From contig CAMAZK010000004.1 of assembly GCA_945863205.1 (NCBI GenBank), positions 1-50,506 of the forward strand: 50,506 nt of DNA, written 5' to 3'. The notes under the pieces were generated by a model. It was given only the letters and a program-made list of their open reading frames with translations. It did not search any database and was not told where the DNA came from. Positions 15,060-23,416 of this stretch are shown one piece after another. A program made the position numbers and the translations under genes. The DNA is from Akkermansia muciniphila. GTDB taxonomy: Bacteria > Verrucomicrobiota > Verrucomicrobiia > Verrucomicrobiales > Verrucomicrobiaceae. The first letter of the stretch is position 1. Each line of letters begins with the position of its first letter.

Positions 15060-16195
15060 AGGTCGTCGTGCAGTTGGTCCATCTCCTGCGAAAAGACGGC
15101 CCGCTCCGGCATGTCCGGTTCACCATAGGGCACGACATTGACGACGTTCTTGCGGAGCGCGGTGATGCCGCTTTTGCCTTCGGTCTCCCGGATGGCCTTC
15201 CAGGCGCAGTCTGCGAAGCGTGCGGCGAGGATGCAATCCTGCGGCGTGGTGTGGCCGCCGCGCTGGAGGTGGCCGAGCACGGAGGGTCTGACCTCGAGAT
15301 CCGGAAACGGTGCGCCGGGACGCTGGAAATACTGCTGAAAGGCGTCCATCAGCACATAGGCGCGGTTCCGCTTCTGCGGCGGATCAAACTGCACCCCCTC
15401 CGCGACTAGCACGATGGCGTGGCCGCGGCCCCGCGTCATCGCGCCTTCGATTTTCGCGGCCAGGCGCTTCATGTCCTCTTCATTCAGCGGCCCCGGCTCC
15501 GGCGTGATGATCATTTCCGCACCGGAGGCGAGACCCGCCATACGGGCCAGGTCACCGCTCTCGCGGCCCATCGTCTCCAGCACCATCACCCGGCGGTGAC
15601 TGCGGGCGGTGTCGATGAAATGGTCCACCGCCCAGACAAGCGTGTGCACGGCCGTATCCACGCCGAGCGCCATGTCGGTGAACTGCAGGTCGTTGTCGAT
15701 CGTGGCGGGGATGCCGATGATCTGCAGGTCGCTTTCCTCGGCCAGCAGCTTGGCACCCGTCAGAGAGCCGTCACCGCCAACGACGATGAGTGCGCGCACG
15801 TTCAGCCCGGCGAGCAGCTGGAGCACCTTTTTGCGCACCTCCTTGTCATGGAACTCCAGGCAGCGGGCGGAGCCCAGAATGGTGCCGCCCTTTCCCATGA
15901 TGCCGCTCACGCTGGCGTGGTCCATTTGGATGAGATGAAGCTGTTCGGAGATCAATCCGGCGCGGCCCGGATGGTTGCAGATGTCCTGCTTCAGGCGGAC
16001 CAGCGCCTCGGCGTCTCCGTTCACGGCCCGGGCGGTGCGCACCAGGCCGCGGTAGCCGTCACGGATGCCGAGTACGGCCACTTTTTCACGGTTCAAACCA
16101 AGGCGCACCACGGCGCGGAGGAAGGCGTTCATGCCTGGGGAATCGCCGCCGCTGAAGAGCACGGCGACAGCCTGTTCGGGGTAGGTTGGGATCAT
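15047..16195 (-). CDS. 6-phosphofructokinase
   Basis: A 382-residue glycolytic enzyme phosphorylating fructose 6-phosphate. Motifs: VLFSGGDSPGMNAFLR at residues 11-26 (phosphate-binding loop), VVGGDGSLTGAKLL (the GGDGS form usually goes with ATP rather than pyrophosphate), IPATIDND with the catalytic Asp, MGRESGDLA and HLQRGG. The first 188 residues of the track ORF are antisense to the neighbouring transporter, so I start at the ATG at 16195 (MIPTYPEQ). It is a little longer than E. coli PfkA (about 320). The P-A-T-I-D-N-D variant differs from the usual P-G-T, so cofactor choice should be treated as likely but not certain. Confidence 0.9.
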   Translation of the reverse strand: MIPTYPEQAVAVLFSGGDSPGMNAFLRAVVRLGLNREKVAVLGIRDGYRGLVRTARAVNGDAEALVRLKQDICNHPGRAGLISEQLHLIQMDHASVSGIMGKGGTILGSARCLEFHDKEVRKKVLQLLAGLNVRALIVVGGDGSLTGAKLLAEESDLQIIGIPATIDNDLQFTDMALGVDTAVHTLVWAVDHFIDTARSHRRVMVLETMGRESGDLARMAGLASGAEMIITPEPGPLNEEDMKRLAAKIEGAMTRGRGHAIVLVAEGVQFDPPQKRNRAYVLMDAFQQYFQRPGAPFPDLEVRPSVLGHLQRGGHTTPQDCILAARFADCAWKAIRETEGKSGITALRKNVVNVVPYGEPDMPERAVFSQEMDQLHDDLSSW

Positions 16196-16307
16196 GGGAG
16201 TGGTTGGGAGGAAGTGCCTTAGCGAGTACATCCGGACCCGCAAGCGACGCTTCAGCACTCGAAAATTCCCGTCCTTGCTACCCGGGCGGCGCGTGTTACT
16301 GGCGCGC

Positions 16308-17195
16308 GTGTCTCCCGCCTTCGCCACCACGCTGTTTCCGCTCATTGCCGCCCTTCTGTATGCCTTCGGGGCGCTCGTGCTGAAGCGCTCCAGCGATCTC
16401 GGCGTCGGCCTCTGGCGCACCACTTTCGTGGCCAATCTCATCGTCGCGGGGCTCTTTTCCTTCCTCTGGCTCCTCGGCGGGCCGCCGGTGGAGCGGGAGC
16501 TGCTGTGGCAGCCCGGGCTCATCGCCATGTGCCTGTTCGTCGGCCAAATCTCACAGTTCCTGGCGCTTGAAAAAGGGGACGTCTCCGTCGCGGTGCCCGT
16601 GTTCGGGTTGAAGGTCATCCTTGTCGCCTTTTTCACGCCCATCCTCATCGGGGATCCGGTGAGCGTGAAGCTGTGGGTCGCGGCCTTCTTGAGCGTGCTC
16701 GGGATCACGTTCCTGAACCAGAAGGACGCCGGAAGACCGCACAGGCACCTGCTGATCACCTTCGTGGCCGGCGGCGTCGGCGCCGCAGCCTTCGCGGTAT
16801 TCGACGTGCTGGTTCAGAAGTGGGGCCCCTACTGGGGTGTCGGCCGCCTGCTTCCCTGCATCTTCTGGATCAACGCTCTGCTCTCCTTCGGCCTGGTTTT
16901 CCGCTTTTCCGCACCGCTGAGCGCCATTCGCCCGCGGGCCTGGCCGTGGCTGGTCAGCGGTTCCGTGCTCCTCGGCAGTCAGAGCATCATCTTTGTGAGC
17001 ACCCTCGCCATCTTCGGCAAGGCCACCTCCGCCAACATCGTCTATGCCTCCCGCGGCCTGCTCAGCGTCGTGCTCGTGTGGATGATCGGCCACTGGTTCA
17101 TGAACGCCGAGCAGCACCTCGGCCCCAAGGTCATGCGCTGGCGACTCGCCGGAGCGCTGCTGATGATGAGCGCCATCGTGCTGGTGGTCGTGTGA
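16308..17195 (+). CDS. EamA/DMT-superfamily transporter
   Basis: An inner-membrane protein of about 295 residues with around ten hydrophobic helices in two similar halves, the EamA (drug/metabolite transporter) layout. The first half includes LFPLIAALLYAFGALVLKRS and GLIAMCLFVGQISQFLALEKGD; the second includes ASRGLLSVVLVWMIGHWFM and a final VIVLVVV-like helix. The track ORF starts at 16194 but its first 38 residues are basic, non-membrane sequence overlapping the divergent pfkA promoter. GTG at 16308 places the first helix near the N-terminus. The substrate is unknown. It converges on the DUF1080 gene. Confidence 0.8.
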   Translation: MSPAFATTLFPLIAALLYAFGALVLKRSSDLGVGLWRTTFVANLIVAGLFSFLWLLGGPPVERELLWQPGLIAMCLFVGQISQFLALEKGDVSVAVPVFGLKVILVAFFTPILIGDPVSVKLWVAAFLSVLGITFLNQKDAGRPHRHLLITFVAGGVGAAAFAVFDVLVQKWGPYWGVGRLLPCIFWINALLSFGLVFRFSAPLSAIRPRAWPWLVSGSVLLGSQSIIFVSTLAIFGKATSANIVYASRGLLSVVLVWMIGHWFMNAEQHLGPKVMRWRLAGALLMMSAIVLVVV

Positions 17196-17249
17196 TCAAA
17201 ACCGCCCCCGCCCCGTGGAATGCGGCGGGCAGCCGGATCTCGGTCCGGG

Positions 17250-17879
17250 TCAGTTCAGCTCCTTGATCCGGACATTGCGATACCAAACGCGCAGCGCCTC
17301 GTCCTGGAAGGCGATGTGGCCGAGGTTTGGGCGGTCGGCCATTTTGATGTCGTCCAGCGTGGTGTCGATGACGGTCTCCCCGTTGAAGACCACCTTCACG
17401 CTGCGACCTTTGACGGTGATCGTGTAGCGGTTCCACTCGCCGGCGGGCTTCACCATATTCTTCGACGGTCCGGTGCCGCGGACGATGCCGCCGCAGTCGT
17501 GGTGCCCGGGTTTCTCCAGACCGTAGGTGTCCAGGATCTGCACTTCGAATCCGGTCTTCACCGGCTCCTTCATGTCCGCCACGCGCATGAACACGCCGCT
17601 GTTGCCCTTGGCATTGATCTTGAATTCGAGGTCCAGCACGAAGTCGCCGTAGAGCTTCTCCGTCGCGATGTAGGCGTCGTAGCGTTGCCAGCCCTTCTCG
17701 CCTTCGCGAGGGTGCAGGGAGACGCTGCCGTCTTCTTCGACCAGCCAGTTGCCGGTCGTCTTCCAGCCGGTCAGGTCTTTGCCGTTGAACATTGGCACAA
17801 AGCCGGGCTCATCGGCGGCGGGATGCTGGGCGGAGGCGAGCGTGGCGGTCAGGAGGAAGGCGAGGAGGGTGCGTTTCAT
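17250..17879 (-). CDS. Secreted DUF1080 (3-keto-disaccharide hydrolase-like) protein
   Basis: A 209-residue exported protein: signal peptide MKRTLLAFLLTATLASAQ, then one concanavalin-like beta-jellyroll. Motifs typical of DUF1080 are visible: FVPMFNGKDLTGWKTTGNW near the start, FVLDLEFKINAKGNSGVFMR, GFEVQILDTYG and FNGETVIDTTL. Family members include a 3-keto-glucoside/disaccharide hydrolase and many glycan-active proteins of the PVC phyla. Paired with PVC-type sugar dehydrogenases elsewhere in the window, a part in 3-keto-sugar metabolism is plausible. It is a single gene, convergent with the transporter. Confidence 0.88.
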   Translation of the reverse strand: MKRTLLAFLLTATLASAQHPAADEPGFVPMFNGKDLTGWKTTGNWLVEEDGSVSLHPREGEKGWQRYDAYIATEKLYGDFVLDLEFKINAKGNSGVFMRVADMKEPVKTGFEVQILDTYGLEKPGHHDCGGIVRGTGPSKNMVKPAGEWNRYTITVKGRSVKVVFNGETVIDTTLDDIKMADRPNLGHIAFQDEALRVWYRNVRIKELN

Positions 17880-18036
17880 GCCTCAGACAAACGCGCTCAT
17901 TTTCCAGCTCTCGCGGTGAAGCTGACAGATCGGTGGTGTTTTGAATGGCCGGCGGCGCGATTTGCGCCGAGCGTGTCGGATGAGCGGCCCTGGACCATTT
18001 GTCGATCGCATCGCAGAATGCGGGGTGCCTGTCGGC

Positions 18037-19236
18037 ATGTCAGCCGTGGAATCCAAGCACGTTCGTTTTTGCAACCTGACCGCTGTCTCCGCTCTCGTAT
18101 GCGCTCTGCTGTTCTGGGCTTTGGAAATGCCGGTCATCACCGACTGGGGCCGCACCACAGCCCTGGAGGCCGGCATCATCCTCGGCCGCGCTATCGCGGT
18201 TCTGCTGTTTCTGCTCCCGCTGTGGCTCAATCAGGCCTTTCGGCACACGGCCGCCAGACTTGCGCTCATACTGGTGTCGCTCGGGTTTGTGCTGAGTTCG
18301 AGTTTCATCTTTGCAGCCAGCGCTCCGGCCCACCTCTTTGTGATCGTGATCGCAGCAGCGGCGCTGGTGCTTTTCCCGGAGCGCGAGGCGGGGCATATGC
18401 GCGTGGTGGCCTTGATGTGTGCCGTCACGTTCGCGCTGATGCTCTGGTTGCGTCATCGCGACGAGCCCGTGATCACCGTCACCCGCCCGGAGGTGAGGCT
18501 GGCGATGGAGGTCCTCATTTCATTCGGAGCCCTCGTTCTGGCCCTGGTCATCATCCACGCCTTGCGCGCGACGGCCAGACGCTCGGAGCTGCTGGCGATT
18601 TACGAACAGGAACGGGCCGACCGCCTGCTGTTGAACATCCTCCCGGAGCAGATCGCCCGTCGTCTCAAGGACGATCCGAAGACCATCGCGGATGGCTTTC
18701 ATGATGTGACGGTTCTCTTTGCGGATCTCGTCGGCTTCACCCCCATGTCCGAAAAGATGTCTCCGAATGAGACCTTGCAACTCATGGACCGCGTCTTCTC
18801 CCGCTTCGACGATCTGGTGGATCAGTTCGGCCTCGAGAAGATCAAAACCGTCGGCGACGCCTACATGCTCGCCGGCGGACTGCCGGATCCGAATGCCTCG
18901 CATGCCGAAGACGTCGCCCGCATGGCGCTGGCGATGCAGGAGGAGGTTCGTAAATTTCATGGTCCGCATGGCGAGCCATTGAGCATCCGGATCGGCATCG
19001 CCACCGGGCCGGTGGTGGCGGGAGTGATCGGCCGCAAAAAATTCCTCTATGATCTGTGGGGCGACACGGTGAACACCGCCAGCCGCATGGAATCCTGCGG
19101 AGAGCCCGACACGATCCAGGTGAGCGAGACGACTTGGCGGCGGCTCCGTGGCGGCTTTACGTTCCGCGAGCGCGGAGAGATCGAGATCAAAGGCAAAGGC
19201 CGCGTGATGACGTGGTTTTTGGAAGGGGCCGCCTGA
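18037..19236 (+). CDS. Membrane-bound class III adenylate cyclase
   Basis: About 399 residues. The N-terminal half has around six membrane helices (from TAVSALVCALLFWALEMPVI to VLISFGALVLALVIIHAL) and a short signalling helix (RADRLLLNILPEQIARRLKD) typical of membrane cyclases. The catalytic domain runs from about residue 225 to the end: VLFADLVGFTPMSEKM gives a metal-binding Asp, GLEKIKTVGDAYM carries the adenine-selecting Lys and the second metal Asp, and LYDLWGDTVNTASRME carries the ATP-selecting Asp and transition-state Asn/Arg. These residues predict cAMP rather than cGMP. Upstream starts at 17941 (TTG) and 17980 (ATG) are possible; 18037 (MSAVESKH) is preferred. The sensed signal is unknown. 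Confidence 0.87.
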   Translation: MSAVESKHVRFCNLTAVSALVCALLFWALEMPVITDWGRTTALEAGIILGRAIAVLLFLLPLWLNQAFRHTAARLALILVSLGFVLSSSFIFAASAPAHLFVIVIAAAALVLFPEREAGHMRVVALMCAVTFALMLWLRHRDEPVITVTRPEVRLAMEVLISFGALVLALVIIHALRATARRSELLAIYEQERADRLLLNILPEQIARRLKDDPKTIADGFHDVTVLFADLVGFTPMSEKMSPNETLQLMDRVFSRFDDLVDQFGLEKIKTVGDAYMLAGGLPDPNASHAEDVARMALAMQEEVRKFHGPHGEPLSIRIGIATGPVVAGVIGRKKFLYDLWGDTVNTASRMESCGEPDTIQVSETTWRRLRGGFTFRERGEIEIKGKGRVMTWFLEGAA

Positions 19237-19258
19237 TCTGCGGTTTTCCTCCGCATCC

Positions 19259-19285
19259 GCCGATCAAAAGATGATCCTGATCGGC
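19259..19285. terminator. Hairpin between convergent cyclase and LpxL-WaaF genes
   Basis: GCCGATCA and TGATCGGC form a perfect 8-bp stem with an 11-nt loop, 22 nt after the cyclase stop. The plus strand then reads AAATAAAG, with no T-run, so this is a weak terminator candidate. Confidence 0.4.
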
Positions 19286-19339
19286 AAATAAAGACGTCCG
19301 GCAGACATCACTTGATGGGGGGCTCCGAAGCTTGGGAGG

Positions 19340-21319
19340 TTACTCGCCGGTAGCCACGCCCGCCGCCTTCAGCACCGCCGCAGCCACCTCCTCGGGGGTG
19401 ACTTTTGTCATGCAGTCGTAGTGGCCGAAGGGGCACTCGCGCTCGAAGCAAGGACTGCAGGGGACCTTGTGCTGGATGACGGTGTGGCGGTCGCCGAGCG
19501 GGCCGGTTTCGATGGGGCAGGTGGAGCCGAAGATGCTGACGGTGGGAATGCCAAGCGCGGCGGCGAGGTGCATGGTGCCCGTGTCGTTGGTGAGCAGGAG
19601 CTGGCACTCGCGGAGCTTGGCGATGAGTTCGGAGAGGCGTGTTTTGCCGACGAGATTGTCATGCGGGGCCTGCAGCATGGCGGAGAGCTTTTCGCCCATT
19701 TCCTTCTCGCCGGGAGCGCCGAACAACTGCCAGCGGAACTGCGCATGTTTCGCGGAAATTTGATTCACCACGGCGGCGAAGCGCTCCAGCGGCCAGCGTT
19801 TCGCGGGGCCGTATTCCGCACCGGCGCAGACGCCGACGCGGATTGTGCCATCCGTGGAAACGGGCGGCACTCCGGCGTCCAACAGGCCCGGCTGGTTAAT
19901 GTCAGCGCCGATGCATTTCGCGATGTGCAGGTAGCGGTGGGCGTGGTGCTGCTTTTCACCGCCGGTCTTCGGCTCGGGGATGACTTGATTGAGCAGCTTC
20001 ACGCGGAAGGAGCCCTTGAATCCGAGGCGGCGCGGGATGCCGGCCAGCCAGATTTCCAGCGTGCTGCGGGTGGAGTTCGTGCAGAGCACGGCGGCGTCGA
20101 AATGCACCCCGGTGGCCTTGATGCGGCGGGCGACGGCGAACCAGCCCTCTTTGGCCGGCTTGGCGATGTAGCGCGAGACTTCCGGCATGGAGAGCCACAG
20201 CTCTTCGAGCTTGTCGGGACCGAGGACGGTGATCTTCGCGTCGGGGCGTCCGCGTTTGATGGCGCGCACCATGGGGAAGGCCATGCAGGCGTCGCCGAGC
20301 CAGTTCGGACTGCGGATGAGGATCTCAAAGGGCTGCAGGCGGTCCATGTCGTAGCCGGCGGAGAAGGACCAGCCGCGGCGGTAGCTGGAATTCGTGAGCA
20401 GGAAGTAGGGATTCGGCAGTTTCCAGCGGTTGTGCACCCAGAACCAGCTGGCGGGCTGCCGGCGGATAAGACGCTCCAGCGCTTGATTGATGGCCACGGT
20501 GGTGCCTTCGATCGTCGGTTTCGTCTCGGGATTGTGCAGCGGGCCATCGCAGACGAAGCGCCAGCGGGCGGGCCCGTCGTCATAGACCATCATGGGCAGG
20601 ATGAGCGCGTTCGCTCGCATGGCGCTGAGGGCGACGATGTTGGTGGTTGAGGCCAGCCGGTCGAAAAACGGGCACCACAGGCCGTGATAGCCGGCGTGCT
20701 GGTCCACGAGGATGCCGAGCATGCCCATGTCCCGCACATGGCGGATCGGTCCGGTGAAGCCCTCCTGGCGGTCGAAGAGCTTGTAGCCGAGTTTTTCACG
20801 CCGGCGCAGGACGAGCGCGTTCAGATAGGGATTGCGCAGCGGCTGGTAGATGCTGGCGGGGTGATGACCCTGGATGAAGATGGACGGCACCTGCGTCATG
20901 ACCTCCCAGCAGCTCGCATGCATGATGGGGTGCAGCAGCGGTATGCCGGCGTCAAAGGCCTCCTTCAGGTGGTGCATGTTTTCGGCGGTGACACGCCTGG
21001 CCACGGCCGCCTCGCTCATCAGCGGGATTTTGAAGCCGCAGAGGATGTTGGCAAAGAGGCTCTTGAAATGCTCCCTGGCGATGCCGCGCAGCTCGGCGGC
21101 GGATTTTTCACGACCGAAGGCGATGCGGAGATTGTGCAGGGCGAGGCGACGATACTTGCCGCCGAGAAAGTAGCCCAGGGTGCCCAGCGCCCGCCCCAGC
21201 CACCAGACAGCGACGAGCGGCAGCAGGTTCACGACAGCCTCCACGCACCGGAACAGCGCGTAAACCAGCCACTGCCCGGCGCGCTTGAAGAAACCGGAGG
21301 AATTCGCGTCGCTGCCCAT
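19340..21319 (-). CDS. LpxL-like lipid A acyltransferase fused to a WaaF-like heptosyltransferase
   Basis: A 659-residue fusion. Residues 1-310 resemble lipid A late acyltransferases (LpxL/HtrB): an N-terminal membrane helix (VEAVVNLLPLVAVWWLGRAL), the H-x4-E catalytic motif in HASCWE, and the DQHAGYHG segment. Residues 340-659 are a glycosyltransferase family 9 domain of the ADP-heptose:LPS heptosyltransferase type: FEILIRSPNWLGDACMAFPM, GVCAGAEYGPAKRWPLERF and LLTNDTGTMHLAAALGIPTVSIFG. A run of cysteines (CSPCFERECPFGHYDC) near the end is also found in some GT9 proteins. The reading frame is continuous, so this is one polypeptide joining two lipid A/core steps at the inner membrane. It is divergent from a sulfatase gene. 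Confidence 0.87.
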   Translation of the reverse strand: MGSDANSSGFFKRAGQWLVYALFRCVEAVVNLLPLVAVWWLGRALGTLGYFLGGKYRRLALHNLRIAFGREKSAAELRGIAREHFKSLFANILCGFKIPLMSEAAVARRVTAENMHHLKEAFDAGIPLLHPIMHASCWEVMTQVPSIFIQGHHPASIYQPLRNPYLNALVLRRREKLGYKLFDRQEGFTGPIRHVRDMGMLGILVDQHAGYHGLWCPFFDRLASTTNIVALSAMRANALILPMMVYDDGPARWRFVCDGPLHNPETKPTIEGTTVAINQALERLIRRQPASWFWVHNRWKLPNPYFLLTNSSYRRGWSFSAGYDMDRLQPFEILIRSPNWLGDACMAFPMVRAIKRGRPDAKITVLGPDKLEELWLSMPEVSRYIAKPAKEGWFAVARRIKATGVHFDAAVLCTNSTRSTLEIWLAGIPRRLGFKGSFRVKLLNQVIPEPKTGGEKQHHAHRYLHIAKCIGADINQPGLLDAGVPPVSTDGTIRVGVCAGAEYGPAKRWPLERFAAVVNQISAKHAQFRWQLFGAPGEKEMGEKLSAMLQAPHDNLVGKTRLSELIAKLRECQLLLTNDTGTMHLAAALGIPTVSIFGSTCPIETGPLGDRHTVIQHKVPCSPCFERECPFGHYDCMTKVTPEEVAAAVLKAAGVATGE

Positions 21320-21400
21320 GCGCGCTGTCTATGCCGCAGCGGTTCCAACAGCGCAAACCGTTCGTGCGAGATCCCCCCGCTGCGTCCCGTTTGCGTTTCC

Positions 21401-22732
21401 ATGAAATCGCCCATCCTCGGCCTGCTGCTGGCTTCAGCTTTCTCCCCACTGGCGGCGGCGACGCCGAATTTCGTCTTCATCATGGCCGACGACCTCGGCT
21501 GGGCGGACGTGGCCTTTCACGGCGGCAACGCACCCACGCCTCACCTCGACAAGCTGGCGGCGGAGGGCGTGGAACTGACGCAGCACTACGTCGCGCCGGT
21601 GTGCAGCCCCACCCGCACCGGCCTGCTGACCGGGCGCTGCTGGAGCCGCTTCGGCGTCACCAATCCGACGAACAGCCGCGCCCTGCCCTGGGACACCGTC
21701 ACGCTGCCGCGGGCGCTGAAAACCGTCGGCTACGACACCGCCATCACCGGGAAGTGGCACCTGGGCTCGAAGTCGGAATGGGGGCCGAATCATTACGGCT
21801 TCGATCACAGCTACGGCTCGCTGGCCGGTGGAGTGGGGCCTTATGACCACGCCTACAAGAAGGGCGAGTTTAGCGTGACCTGGCACCGGAATGAAAAGCT
21901 CATCACGGAAACCGGGCATGTGACCGATTTGATCACGAACGAAGCCTGCCTTTGGCTGGAGCAGCGCTCGGACAAGCCCTTCTTCCTCTACGTGCCCTTC
22001 ACGGCGGTGCACCTGCCGCTCAAGGAACCGCAGGAGTGGCTGGACAAGGTGCCCGCAGGCATCACCGGAGATGTTCCCCGCCACTACGCCGCCAGCATCA
22101 TGCACCTCGACGATTGCGTCGGCCGGATCGTCGCCGCTCTCGAAAAAGCGGGCAAGCGCGAGAGCACGCTGCTCGTCTTCACCAGTGACAACGGCGGAAG
22201 CTGGGCGGAGAACAACGACAAAAAGTATCCTGCGGATGACTACCCCGCCGGCAAGCTCCCCGGGAACAACAAGCCGCTGCGTGATCAGAAAGGCAGCATC
22301 TACGAGGGCGGCACCCGCGTGCCCTGCATCGCCAGTTGGCCCGGAAAGCTCAAAGCCGCCAGGCACGACGCACCGGCGCAGATCACCGACTGGATGCCGA
22401 CCTTCTGCGGCCTCGCCGGATTCAAACCGGAAAAGGACCTGAAGTGGGACGGCATCGACCTCTGGCCGCAGCTCGCTCAGGGAGCGGCCCCGCCGCAGCG
22501 CGTCATCTACACCGTCGCACCCGGTTTTCGGTCACGCTCGCTGCGTGCCGGGGACTTCAAGCTCGTCCTGCACGCGAAGTCCGGTGCCGAGAAGGCGGAG
22601 CTCTACGACATCGCCAAAGATCCGAACGAAACGACCGACCTCGCGGAGCCGATGCCGGCGAAACTGGCCGAACTCCGCGCCGCTTTGAACGCATTCGCGA
22701 AAGCCGACAAGGACGCCGTGGCGAACGACTGA
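21401..22732 (+). CDS. Secreted type I sulfatase 1
   Basis: A 443-residue arylsulfatase-family hydrolase. The ATG at 21401 gives a signal peptide (MKSPILGLLLASAFSPLAAA); the long track ORF starting at 20684 is antisense to LpxL-WaaF. Metal-binding Asp pair at residues 30-31 (FVFIMADDLGWADV). The formylglycine motif CSPTRTGLLTGR has its Cys at residue 68. Later metal and substrate residues are visible: GKWHLG and TSDNGGS. It removes sulfate esters in the periplasm or outside the cell after a maturase converts the Cys. It is the only plus-strand sulfatase at the left end of the island and converges on sulfatase 2 across a PD-(D/E)xK cassette. Confidence 0.92.
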   Translation: MKSPILGLLLASAFSPLAAATPNFVFIMADDLGWADVAFHGGNAPTPHLDKLAAEGVELTQHYVAPVCSPTRTGLLTGRCWSRFGVTNPTNSRALPWDTVTLPRALKTVGYDTAITGKWHLGSKSEWGPNHYGFDHSYGSLAGGVGPYDHAYKKGEFSVTWHRNEKLITETGHVTDLITNEACLWLEQRSDKPFFLYVPFTAVHLPLKEPQEWLDKVPAGITGDVPRHYAASIMHLDDCVGRIVAALEKAGKRESTLLVFTSDNGGSWAENNDKKYPADDYPAGKLPGNNKPLRDQKGSIYEGGTRVPCIASWPGKLKAARHDAPAQITDWMPTFCGLAGFKPEKDLKWDGIDLWPQLAQGAAPPQRVIYTVAPGFRSRSLRAGDFKLVLHAKSGAEKAELYDIAKDPNETTDLAEPMPAKLAELRAALNAFAKADKDAVAND

Positions 22733-22759
22733 CGTCCCGACGCTCGATGATGCCTCCGA

Positions 22760-22842
22760 GACGCTCGGATTCAGCAGAGAGGGGCAGAGGATTGAATCAG
22801 TTCAAAAAACTCTGCCCTCTCTGCTACTCCGCCCCTCTGCGG
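22760..22842. repeat. Left hairpin repeat flanking the GxxExxY gene
   Basis: Starts with GACGCTCGGATTCA and ends with TCCGCCCCTCTGCGG; both ends are shared with the copy at 23296-23399 in the same orientation. The inside is self-complementary: GCAGAGAGGGGCAGAG on the left against CTCTGCCCTCTCTGC on the right. It is shorter than the right copy by about 20 nt. Confidence 0.75.
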
Positions 22843-22867
22843 CAAACACGAACCACCCACCCCTTCC

Positions 22868-23278
22868 ATGCTCACCGAACCGACCCCCTGCGAGAACGAT
22901 CTCGCCACTCAGATCATCGGCTGCGCGATGATCGTGCATCGTCACTTCGGGCCCGGTCTGGTCGAGAGCGTGTATGAAACCTGCCTCTGTCATGAACTTG
23001 CCAAGGCGGGCCTGGCGGTCGTTCGTCAGAAGCGCCAGCCGATTGTCTATGACGGCATCACTTTTGACGAACCGTTCAAAATGGATGTGTTCGTCAATGA
23101 CACGATCATCATAGAAAACAAAGTCGTCGAAACGGTCCTGCCGCTGCACAAAGCCCAGCTTCGCAGCTATTTGAAACTGGCCAACCGCCGCCTCGGCTTG
23201 TTGATCAACTTCAACGTCGAACGCCTCAAGGAAGGCATCCATCGTGTCGTCAACGGCAGCGCGACGTATGACCTGTGA
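22868..23278 (+). CDS. GxxExxY protein (PD-(D/E)xK nuclease superfamily, PDDEXK_3)
   Basis: A 136-residue protein with the family signature FGPGLVESVYETCLCHEL (Gly30, Glu33, Tyr36) and a PD-(D/E)xK-like core: FKMDVFVNDTIIIENKVV gives Asp73, Glu83 and Lys85. The length is typical of the family. No proven activity is known to me for GxxExxY proteins; the fold suggests DNA or RNA cleavage. The gene is enclosed by two same-oriented hairpin repeats and sits in the junction of two convergent sulfatases; removing the 640-nt segment would leave a compact intergenic region. This suggests a cassette that moved in. Confidence 0.88.
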   Translation: MLTEPTPCENDLATQIIGCAMIVHRHFGPGLVESVYETCLCHELAKAGLAVVRQKRQPIVYDGITFDEPFKMDVFVNDTIIIENKVVETVLPLHKAQLRSYLKLANRRLGLLINFNVERLKEGIHRVVNGSATYDL

Positions 23279-23295
23279 GGACTCGGGGTTTGAGG

Positions 23296-23399
23296 GACGC
23301 TCGGATTCACCGCAGAGGGGCAAAGAAGCAGAGGCCGCAGAGAATCAGAATCCAACTCTGATCAAACTCTGCCACCTCTGCTCCTCCGCCCCTCTGCGG
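23296..23399. repeat. Right hairpin repeat flanking the GxxExxY gene
   Basis: CCGCAGAGGGGC (23310-23321) is the exact reverse complement of GCCCCTCTGCGG (23388-23399). Inside, AGCAGAGGCCGCAGAG pairs with CTCTGCCACCTCTGCT with two mismatches, and ATCAGA pairs with TCTGAT around the tip. Almost the whole 90 nt can fold as one long stem. It shares both ends with the left copy. Confidence 0.8.
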
Positions 23400-23416
23400 T
23401 AAAATCGCAACACCCA

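Noticed and set aside
15047-16759. PFK ORF starting at 16759
   Set aside because: The first 188 codons are antisense to the transporter; the PFK family start is at 16195.
20684-21400. 239-residue extension of sulfatase 1
   Set aside because: It lies antisense to the LpxL-WaaF gene and lacks any family similarity; the signal peptide begins at 21401.
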